Below, in pieces: positions 1 through 5,076 of a DNA stretch of 5,076 bases (position 1 is its first letter; each line of letters starts with the position of its first letter). Made by a program: the position numbers and the translations under genes. Location of the stretch: positions 1-5,076 of the forward strand of contig DORE01000269.1 in NCBI GenBank assembly GCA_003514305.1. Direction: 5' to 3'. A model generated the notes under the pieces. That model was given only the letters and a program-made list of their open reading frames with translations, did no database searches and was not told where the DNA came from. Source of the stretch: Gammaproteobacteria bacterium (GTDB taxonomy: Bacteria > Pseudomonadota > Gammaproteobacteria > Pseudomonadales > Pseudohongiellaceae).

Positions 1-184
1 TGGAGTTGGACCAGGAGGCGAAGGCCGCTTTCGCAGCTTTGGCGGCGGCGTCTACATCTTTGGCTGTTCCCATCGAAATGGTTGCGAAGGGCTCTTCTGT
101 TGCAGGATTGATGACTTCCAGCGTGGGGCGGTCAGGCTCGACCCATTCACCGTTAATGAAGAACTTGTTATAGGCCGTAGTCAT
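1..184 (-). CDS. Aldehyde dehydrogenase family protein, N-terminal fragment (cut by window edge)
   Basis: This is the first 61 codons of a minus-strand gene that continues past the left edge. It starts at ATG (184-182) and opens MTTAYNKFFINGEWVEP. Then come VINPATEEPFATI and a helix with DVDAAAKAAKAAFASW. This order (F-I-N-G-E-W, then V-I-N-P-A-T-E-E, then D-V-D-A-A followed by A-A-F-x-x-W) is the hallmark N-terminus of the NAD(P)-dependent aldehyde dehydrogenase superfamily, whose members oxidise aldehydes to carboxylic acids in the cytoplasm. The start is supported by AGGAG at 192-196, 7 nt upstream. The catalytic Cys and Glu lie outside the window, so substrate and subfamily cannot be judged. 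No signal peptide is seen. It is divergent from the hydrolase gene at 276. The family call is secure; anything finer is not. Confidence 0.93.
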   Translation of the reverse strand, partial: MTTAYNKFFINGEWVEPDRPTLEVINPATEEPFATISMGTAKDVDAAAKAAKAAFASWSNS

Positions 185-191
185 GACGTTG

Positions 192-196
192 CTCCT
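192..196 (-). promoter_or_regulatory. Ribosome binding site of the aldehyde dehydrogenase gene
   Basis: On the minus strand the sequence reads AGGAG, then 7 nt, then ATG. This is a near-ideal Shine-Dalgarno match and spacing, and it fixes the start at 184. Confidence 0.8.
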
Positions 197-234
197 GTTT
201 CTGCCAGAATGAGTGGATTACACTTAGATCCCAG

Positions 235-240
235 AGTATA
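235..240 (-). promoter_or_regulatory. Possible -10 element for the aldehyde dehydrogenase gene
   Basis: The minus strand reads TATACT, one mismatch from the sigma70 -10 consensus. It lies about 50 nt upstream of the dehydrogenase start in the 91-bp divergent gap. The hexamer 17 bp further upstream (TTCTAG) is a poor -35, so this is only a candidate. The overlapping plus-strand hexamer TATAAC (237-242) could serve the divergent hydrolase gene, but its -35 region (TGGATT at 214-219) is also weak. If both are used, the two promoters would overlap and interfere with each other. Confidence 0.25.
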
Positions 241-275
241 ACCAGATTCGCTATGACCTAGAAGTAGGCGCAGCC

Positions 276-1015
276 TTGGGATTCAGTCACTCAATCGGTA
301 ACCAGCTAGCAGCTTTTCTCAACAAGACGCTCTTGGGTTACAGACGGCTCGATACAGTACCTGTTGACGCTGTTGCGGAGATCTTGCAGCCGGGCGATGT
401 GGTGTTGGTCGAGGGCGGGACTCGGATTAGTGTTGCAATTCAGTACCTGACTCAGTCATCTTGGTCTCACGCCTGCCTGTTTGTAGGAGAATCCGGCTCA
501 AATTCCCGTGAGCTCAGTCTTCTCGAAGCTGATCTTCAAGATGGGTTCGATTAATTCCGCTTCAGCACTATTCTGGTTTTAATCTACGGATTTGCCGTCC
601 GGTCAAACTCACTGAACAGGATCGAGGCCGGTTGGTCAGACATGCTCTGTCCCGATTGGGTTTTACCTACGATCTGCAGAATGTTTGGGATTTGGTCAGA
701 TTTACGATTCAGAAGCCGGCAGTGCCGAATCGCTTCCGGCGCGCGATGGTCGGGCTAGGCAGCGGTGAGCCTACCAGGGCGATCTGCTCAACGCTCATCG
801 CAGAGTCCTTTCAGTTGATCAATTACCCCGTATTACCAGTTTTGGGCCCTGATATGGGGGCAGCGGGCAAGGTTCCTGTCTACTATCAACGTCACTTTTC
901 TCACTTTACACCCAGAGATTTTGATTTATCTCCCTATTTCAAAGTCATTAAACCCACCTTAGAGTTGGGATTTGACTATCAGCAGATGCCTTGGGCGGGG
1001 GAAGAAGATTCGTAG
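276..1015 (+). pseudogene. YiiX/YebB-like NlpC/P60 family cysteine hydrolase, frameshifted
   Basis: One gene is split by a single missing base. The first part starts at TTG 276 (a weak AGG at 266-268 precedes it) and reads normally to Asp89, then hits TAA at 552-554. Shifting by one base at GGG 543-545 restores an open frame to TAG at 1013-1015. The joined protein is about 246 aa, normal for the family, and reads ...EADLQDG-VRLIPLQHYSGF... across the join. The family is the circularly permuted papain-like hydrolases. Visible landmarks are LQPGDVVLVEGGTRIS (37-52), the His motif WSHA (His65) and the Cys motif AICSTLIAESF (Cys171 in restored numbering). The C-terminal motif is DLSPYFKVIKPT followed by FDYQQMPWA. 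The two frames overlap only between 533 and 551, which limits where the shift can be. It could be a true pseudogene or a base-call error in the G run; no canonical slippery heptamer is seen. The substrate is unknown. It is convergent with the S41-like gene, 8 bp away. Confidence 0.85.
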
Positions 1016-1023
1016 GCTTGGTG

Positions 1024-2058
1024 TCAGATCAAACCTAGCAGGAGCGTCACTGCTGCTTCGAACTGTGGATCGTCCCTACGGACTTCGCTTAAGGGCCAGT
1101 CTAGAGTGTTTTCAGGCTTCAAGCCGGAGCCTTCAAAGCTCAGCCCGTCAATTCGGGTGGTGGTTGCTGGCTGATATTCAAACGTTTCGGAACCACTGAC
1201 TTGCCTGTAACTGCCGATTAAACCGAGTGTCGCGCTACCCAGACTCACAATCCGTTCAAGTTTGCTCGTTTCATAGGCTAATAATTCTGGTCCTCCGCGA
1301 GTCCGCTCGTTAATCAGGACCACAACTGGGCGTTGGAAGGGATTGTTGGCGATGTTGCTCGATGTATCATTTATCGATATTAGCCACCCTGATGCATCAG
1401 TGATGTCAAGCCCGGAATAATTGGTTAACAATATCTGCAAGTGCTCCGGATCCAAGAAGCCGTAACTGTCCCGCAAATCCAGAACTATACCGTCACATAG
1501 GGCAAGGTCCTGAAACAGCGACTGAGTCAATATGAGATCATGTGTGCTTCGGGATAGACCCCACAGATGCGCGTATCCGATAATCTTGTTACCTGCACTG
1601 AATTGTTGAACACTCGCTTCACTAGCGCTTCGAAAACTGTCATAGAGATTTTCAAAAACGGGCACTACGGACACGGTTAATGAGGCAGTCTTTCGCAGAA
1701 CGGTGAGGTCACGGCTGTTCTGGGCAGGCTCAAAAAAAGCGGTCGGGTTAAAGCTTGTGATTGGATCAAACGCCTGGCCGTCAATTGAGGTGACCAGATC
1801 GCCTCGACTTAGGCCTGCCCTATGGGCTGGATAGCTTTCCAAAACGCTCGTGATAAGGAAGCCCTCTTTCCGGTTGTGCCCTTGGATGCCAATATGGTTC
1901 AGTGCAACGCGTGACTTTGCGGCTTTGCTGTAAAATGCCTGGATGAGGTAAAAGTCCAGACTATTAGGATCTACTTGGTTCCCGGGCGAAGTTTGAGCTG
2001 AGGAAGTAATCGCAAAAGAAACTAGGCTGGCCGCGAGTATAAGAGTACGGAGAGTCAT
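1024..2058 (-). CDS. Secreted PDZ plus S41-peptidase-like protein, probably inactive as a protease
   Basis: The protein has 344 aa and starts at ATG 2058. A signal peptide is clear: Arg4, a hydrophobic core at 6-17, and a likely cut after SSA (Ala21), so it should act in the periplasm or outside. A PDZ-like domain spans about 55-134, with GFLITSVLESYPAHRAGL and then RGDLVTSIDG. An S41-like (C-terminal-processing/tricorn type) domain follows: IGYAHLWGL (160-168), DGIVLDLRDSYG (189-200), RPVVVLINERTRGGPELLAY (243-262), and the typical ending GSGLKPE...DDPQFEAAV (311-337). Active members have a serine at the position of Gly255 (as in TRSGKE or SASASE), and the Lys used by CtpA/Tsp proteases aligns with Leu280. 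The glycine pair usual after D-L-R is also degraded. Binding or scaffolding is therefore more likely than proteolysis; this is inferred. The start lies 3 nt after the GST stop, with no good Shine-Dalgarno, which suggests translational coupling. Confidence 0.85.
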   Translation of the reverse strand: MTLRTLILAASLVSFAITSSAQTSPGNQVDPNSLDFYLIQAFYSKAAKSRVALNHIGIQGHNRKEGFLITSVLESYPAHRAGLSRGDLVTSIDGQAFDPITSFNPTAFFEPAQNSRDLTVLRKTASLTVSVVPVFENLYDSFRSASEASVQQFSAGNKIIGYAHLWGLSRSTHDLILTQSLFQDLALCDGIVLDLRDSYGFLDPEHLQILLTNYSGLDITDASGWLISINDTSSNIANNPFQRPVVVLINERTRGGPELLAYETSKLERIVSLGSATLGLIGSYRQVSGSETFEYQPATTTRIDGLSFEGSGLKPENTLDWPLSEVRRDDPQFEAAVTLLLGLI

Positions 2059-2061
2059 GTT

Positions 2062-2688
2062 TTAGCCGGCCAGATTCAGGGCTCTTTGAGCCGCCGGTCG
2101 CCTGTAGTGCCTGTTGCGCAAGGCTAAAAAGCGTGCTGGAACCGCGAAATTGAAACGTATCGCCCAATTGAAGGTTTGAGCAAGCAGGATATCGACGAGA
2201 GTGAATGAGTCTGCCACTGCAAATTCCGACTCCGGCAGGATGCGATCGAGTGTCGCTGTGGCTTTTTGAAATTCGTATTTTGCCGTCTCCATCATCTGCG
2301 GAATACGATATTCATCGGGTAGGGCAAACGTGTGCTTTCCTTTGCTCCACAGCGGTTGTTCTAATTCTGTGAGGACGAACGACGAAAGTTCGTCTAGTCG
2401 GGCATAGACATCCATGCTGGCGTTGGGTAGAAGACCTGATTCCGGCGCACAGCGAGCGATATAGTAAAGGATCGCTATGGATTCGGTCAGCACCAGCCCT
2501 TCATTGAGCAGAGTAGGTACCTTTCCCTGAACGTTTAGTCTGCGATAGTCAGAATGCTGAGCGCTAGCCGGATCCCCCGCTTCCGTCCGCAGTTTAGTTG
2601 TAATGTACTCATAGGGCAGCCCCGTTTCTTCCAGTGCCCAGAGGCATCTGAAGGATCTCGATTCACCAAATCCATATAACTTGATCAA
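2062..2688 (-). CDS. Glutathione S-transferase family protein
   Basis: This is a complete 208-aa cytosolic-type GST, close to the usual family length. The thioredoxin-fold N-domain begins IKLYGFGESRSFRCLWALEE. It carries candidate catalytic serines Ser10 and Ser12, the cis-proline motif KVPTLL (Pro58), and the glutathione-binding Glu69-Ser70 in LTESIAILYYIA. The helical C-domain has the N-capping-box-like SFTLVDILLAQ (about 160-170) and a YRRPAAQRAL ending. The start is TTG (2688-2686), because no in-frame ATG or GTG lies nearby and the fold begins at residue 2. GGAG at 2699-2702, 10 nt upstream, supports it. The reaction is presumably conjugation or reduction with glutathione in the cytoplasm; the substrate cannot be told. 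It is first in an apparent operon with the S41-like gene, whose ATG follows its TAA by 3 nt. Confidence 0.93.
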   Translation of the reverse strand: MIKLYGFGESRSFRCLWALEETGLPYEYITTKLRTEAGDPASAQHSDYRRLNVQGKVPTLLNEGLVLTESIAILYYIARCAPESGLLPNASMDVYARLDELSSFVLTELEQPLWSKGKHTFALPDEYRIPQMMETAKYEFQKATATLDRILPESEFAVADSFTLVDILLAQTFNWAIRFNFAVPARFLALRNRHYRRPAAQRALNLAG

Positions 2689-2698
2689 GTTAATGATT

Positions 2699-2702
2699 CT
2701 CC
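2699..2702 (-). promoter_or_regulatory. Ribosome binding site deciding the TTG start of the GST gene
   Basis: GGAG on the minus strand lies 10 nt before TTG 2688. The spacing is slightly long, but this is the only purine-rich match there, and it supports the unusual start codon. Confidence 0.5.
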
Positions 2703-2946
2703 GATTGTTTTTAGGCTGACGTCGTTTGGGTGATCCATCCGACGCTGTCTTGACCTGACGCAGGCAAAGGAAGAAGTCCTCATACGTTTAAGATGGCCAA
2801 TGGTCGGCTTGGATGGTATTCCGTTGTTGATCTTCGCATTACATTTACCTCAGTCAGATAGATTCATGTTGTGTAACGCGCGGTCGGCAGTTAATACGAG
2901 CCTAAAATGTTTCATTGGCAGATTATCGTAGGGCGTGGATTTTGTC

Positions 2947-3727
2947 ATGAAAGAGACGTCTGCGTTGCTTTAGGGCTATGGTCTGCTTGAACGAACAAAT
3001 AGAAAAACTACCATTGTCCGGTTGTCGATTATGTTTGCTGGCATTCCGTCTTGTTGCTCGCTCAGCGACACAAATGAGGACCAGCTAGCAAAAGATCGCG
3101 GATACGCAGTGGTTGATATCACGTTCGCTGTCGAAAACAACTTGATGATGCCATATCAACCGATGATCGGCACGCTTACAAAAATGCTGGCTTGGTAACA
3201 CAGATCCAAGTGGTGGCCTGAGCTTTTCTGGCGGGACCCTGCAGGATCTCGTGACGATGGATTTGATTGATATCCTGATTCAAGAGTCGCGTCCATCTTA
3301 GGTTTCGATTAGGGCAGTGGTAAAGGGTCTGTTCATTATGTCGAATTCTACACTGTGTCCGTGTTGTATGCTGATGACCTGTTGGATGTTGTTATCGCGG
3401 GAACGGGATTAGGACCGTCAGAGGCGTGCACTGAGATGCTTGGCCCGTTTAAGCTCCCCATGAACTTCGTAGGGCTCGGACTCGGTGTTGGTGTCCACTG
3501 AGGCGACCTAAACGGGACATAAGCCCTTTTCATGCTGGGCGCTGGTTATCGTTCACAGTGCTATCCACTGCGCTGTGTCGGGGGTTTGAATGCTGACTGC
3601 AGTTGGCCCGGTGCGGGTATGATTGCAAGCTAGGTGGAGGTACGCAGCGCATGAATCTGCTAACCACGCGTTGATTGACTTGCGGTTTCAGGCGGGCTTG
3701 CTCAAACTTGAAACTGTCACACCATGA
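2947..3727 (+). pseudogene. Possible decayed coding region, family not recognised
   Basis: The plus-strand frame starting at 2947 (ATG) stays open for 74 codons (2974-3195) and again for 62 codons (3313-3498). The isolated stops are TAG 2971, TAA 3196, TGA 3268, TAG 3310, TGA 3499, TAA 3520 and TAG 3631. Stretches such as RGYAVVDITFAVENN, VLYADDLLDVVIAGTGLG and ALFMLGAGYRS look protein-like. A second frame supplies NTDPSGGLSFSGGTLQDL (3197-3250) where the first is poor, and YAAHESANHALIDLRFQAG (3641-3697) near the end, before TGA 3725. Patchy quality moving between frames is what a gene with several indels and nonsense changes would show. The alternating, Gly-rich, strand-like character of the right half would suit an outer-membrane beta-barrel, but that is a guess. 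The boundaries are soft. Chance open frames in non-coding DNA remain a real alternative. Confidence 0.33.
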
Positions 3728-3801
3728 CTAAGTGCGGAATCCGGAGCTGCAGCGTCATTAAGGGATGGTCGATTTCGGGACACTTTTCATGCATAAAACA
3801 C

Positions 3802-3810
3802 TAATATATT
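3802..3810 (+). promoter_or_regulatory. AT-rich -10-like element upstream of the TPR-like gene
   Basis: The sequence TAATATATT contains TATATT (3805-3810), one mismatch from TATAAT. TTTTCA (3784-3789) is a possible -35 with a short 15-bp spacer. Transcription from here would give a leader of about 70 nt that includes the palindrome at 3827-3844. The promoter call is weak, but it is the best candidate in the region. Confidence 0.3.
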
Positions 3811-3826
3811 GTTTGTCCTTATCTCT

Positions 3827-3844
3827 GCATGGCATATGCCATGC
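3827..3844. repeat. Perfect 18-bp palindrome (possible operator) before the TPR-like gene
   Basis: GCATGGCATATGCCATGC equals its own reverse complement over all 18 bases. It is centred between 3835 and 3836, and its centre is 51 bp upstream of the start at 3887. With no loop and a CATATG core, it resembles a binding site for a dimeric regulator more than a terminator. It sits just downstream of the best -10-like element, where a repressor would block transcription. The symmetry is directly visible; the regulatory role is inferred. Confidence 0.6.
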
Positions 3845-3886
3845 CATTTGACAGCCAGAACGTTATGAAAGAACTTCCAGACGCAT

Positions 3887-4987
3887 ATGATGAGTAGAAT
3901 AATGCCTTGTGGCGCCAGCCTAAAATTCACAGCATGGCTGATTTTTTCTTTTTGCTTGCCTGCTTCTGCCGTTGGTCAGTCGAGCGCGAAACGTGTTGGT
4001 TACGAAGAAGAGCAGGCTGCGAAAAGAGCAGTGCAGATTAAGGCCGAAAAACTGGCACTAGAGCCGGTTGCAAAGGAAGCTCGATTGCAGGAGCTAACTC
4101 TCGAGCTCGGGAAGCGGCAGAAGTCGATTTTGGATCTGCAGAGCCAGCGGGGAATCTATGATCAGTCATTGATAGAGGCATATGATGACGTGGCACGCCT
4201 CTACGCAGATCTGGAAGACTATGAGCGCGCGGCTGGGGCATTGGGCGAGGCACTGCAACTAGCAAGGATAAATTCCGGTCTGTACAGCGAGCACCAATTA
4301 CCCCTAATTGCTGCCTTGATTGAGACCAGGTCGCATATTAAACAGTGGCAGGCAGTTGATGATCTTGCTCACCTGAGCCATCACATATCTCAGAGGTTGT
4401 ACCGGCTCGATAACCAAAAATATCTGTCGGCCGCGCAAAATTACGGGCAGTGGAAACTTCGGGTGATCAGTGAAAACCTTTTGCAACAAAATGCGCGAAG
4501 TTTGATGAATACGACGGAGGATCTGAGTAGCTTCTACGACTCCATTATTTCTGGCTTGGAACGGGAGACTGAAGTAGACACGCATGGATTGATCGCGCTC
4601 CTTCGGGGGAAATCGCAGGCAGACATTGTGATGGCGCGCAATATCGCAAGCACCCCCTACAGTTACTTTCAGGGCACCGAGAGTCAGTACGTCACTCAAG
4701 TCCGGTGCCAGAACCGACGCAATGCGGCTGGTCAGGTAGCGAGGCAATGCGTCAATGTCCAGGTGGAGAACCCGCGCTATCGGCAGTCACAGCAGACAGC
4801 CAAGCGGATGGCTTTGTATCGTCATACGAACGCCATTGACCGCTCATTGGAGACAATACGTGACTTATACGCTTCAAACAGCCAAATCTCAGCCGCCGAG
4901 AAACAAGATTTGGAAGAAATTGTGTCGCAACTGCAAATTGAAGCTGATTCCATGCGCCGTACCAGGCCTAGAGGTTCCCTATTCTGA
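3887..4987 (+). CDS. Exported TPR-like helical-repeat protein of unknown function
   Basis: This is a complete 366-aa protein. Residues 1-28 form a signal peptide: basic start, hydrophobic FTAWLIFSFCLP, and a cut after ASA (Ala28) or after Gly30. No lipobox is seen. A charged Glu/Lys/Gln-rich helix (about 38-85) suggests a coiled coil. One TPR-like unit spans about 95-128 (EAYDDVARLYADLEDYERAA, then EALQLARI), followed by a second helix pair at about 136-172. A later part has two cysteines, Cys274 and Cys288 (VRCQNRRN...ARQCVNV), which could pair in an oxidising compartment. The C-terminus is helical and basic (RRTRPRGSLF). TPR proteins are usually docking modules, so a periplasmic scaffold role is likely, but no partner is visible. 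The start is uncertain: ATG codons at 3887, 3890 and 3902 all keep the signal peptide, and no good Shine-Dalgarno precedes any of them. It appears monocistronic within the window. Confidence 0.85.
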   Translation: MMSRIMPCGASLKFTAWLIFSFCLPASAVGQSSAKRVGYEEEQAAKRAVQIKAEKLALEPVAKEARLQELTLELGKRQKSILDLQSQRGIYDQSLIEAYDDVARLYADLEDYERAAGALGEALQLARINSGLYSEHQLPLIAALIETRSHIKQWQAVDDLAHLSHHISQRLYRLDNQKYLSAAQNYGQWKLRVISENLLQQNARSLMNTTEDLSSFYDSIISGLERETEVDTHGLIALLRGKSQADIVMARNIASTPYSYFQGTESQYVTQVRCQNRRNAAGQVARQCVNVQVENPRYRQSQQTAKRMALYRHTNAIDRSLETIRDLYASNSQISAAEKQDLEEIVSQLQIEADSMRRTRPRGSLF

Positions 4988-5076
4988 TCGCCGAGCTTCG
5001 ATGGAGCAATTTGTCTGAGAAGCCTGGTTTTGCTGGTATTTCGCGGCTGATCAGGGTAAAAAGACAACATCGTCGA
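4988..5076. other. Short downstream stretch, nothing recognised
   Basis: These 89 bases follow the stop of the TPR-like gene. I see no convincing start of another gene and no hairpin with a T-run that would mark a terminator. The minus-strand frame across 4822-5070 is antisense to the TPR-like gene and does not read like a protein. Confidence 0.6.

Larger units (their letters stand above)
2689..3886. other. 1.2-kb stretch without an intact gene
   Basis: No reading frame on either strand gives a recognisable intact protein here. The left part (2689-2940) must hold the GST promoter; I see no convincing -35/-10 pair for it. The middle (about 2947-3727) carries protein-like but broken frames on the plus strand, described separately as a possible pseudogene. 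The only sizeable minus-strand frame (3348-3533) is antisense to the most protein-like of these and is Pro/Ser-rich, so I read it as a shadow. The right end (3790-3886) has an AT-rich patch and an 18-bp palindrome upstream of the TPR-like gene. I found no tRNA, hairpin-plus-T terminator, insertion-sequence end or tandem repeat. Confidence 0.7.

Noticed and set aside
543..549. Programmed -1 frameshifting to make the full hydrolase
   Set aside because: The bases do not form a canonical X-XXY-YYZ slippery heptamer, and I saw no clear downstream stem-loop. This family is not known to need recoding.
972..1199. 75-aa plus-strand frame across the convergent junction
   Set aside because: It overlaps the hydrolase C-terminus out of frame and is antisense to the end of the S41-like gene. 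Both of those have recognisable C-terminal motifs.
1964..2167. 67-aa minus-strand frame spanning the GST and S41-like junction
   Set aside because: It is out of frame with two well-supported genes and shows no domain.
3348..3533. 61-aa minus-strand open frame
   Set aside because: It is antisense to the most protein-like plus-strand stretch, is Pro/Ser-rich with no recognisable domain, and lacks a Shine-Dalgarno signal.
3848..3853. Perfect TTGACA -35 hexamer upstream of the TPR-like gene
   Set aside because: No acceptable -10 lies 15-19 bp downstream (the region reads GAACTT), so it is probably a chance match.
4304..4747. 147-aa minus-strand open frame
   Set aside because: It lies entirely antisense to the exported TPR-like gene, and its translation shows no domain. 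The plus-strand protein has a signal peptide and a coherent helical pattern.
1..5076. Mobile element, CRISPR array, toxin-antitoxin or defence system
   Set aside because: I saw no transposase or integrase, no terminal inverted repeats, no regularly spaced repeats and no paired small toxin-antitoxin genes.

Overview
The window reads as ordinary chromosomal sequence from a Gram-negative bacterium, most likely a gammaproteobacterium. The reasons are the gene families present, two predicted exported proteins with signal peptides, and base composition near 50% GC by eye. The taxonomic guess is an inference from family resemblance; no rRNA or other marker gene is present.

Layout: (1) 1-184, minus strand: the first 61 codons of an aldehyde dehydrogenase that runs off the left edge. 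(2) 185-275: a short divergent promoter region. (3) 276-1015, plus strand: a YiiX/YebB-like permuted NlpC/P60 (papain-like) cysteine hydrolase whose frame is broken by one missing base near 543-545. Both halves are otherwise well preserved, and catalytic-type His and Cys motifs lie on opposite sides of the break. (4) 2688 down to 1024, minus strand: a two-gene unit. It holds a complete glutathione S-transferase (TTG start), followed after 3 nt by a secreted PDZ plus S41-peptidase-like protein in which the expected catalytic serine is glycine. This unit is convergent with the hydrolase gene, with 8 bp between their stop codons. (5) 2689-3886: about 1.2 kb with no intact gene. It contains several protein-like stretches in changing frames, interrupted by stops, which look like a decayed gene, and ends in an AT-rich patch and a perfect 18-bp palindrome. 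(6) 3887-4987, plus strand: an exported protein of 366 aa with a coiled-coil-like stretch and a TPR-like helical repeat. (7) 4988-5076: nothing recognisable.

The genes do not form an obvious pathway. The only clear cotranscribed pair is the glutathione S-transferase and the S41-like protein. I found no mobile element, CRISPR array, RNA gene or defence system, and no convincing new biological system. The points most worth a second look are the frameshifted hydrolase, the probable S41 pseudopeptidase coupled to a GST, the decayed 1.2-kb region, and the palindrome in front of the TPR-like gene.
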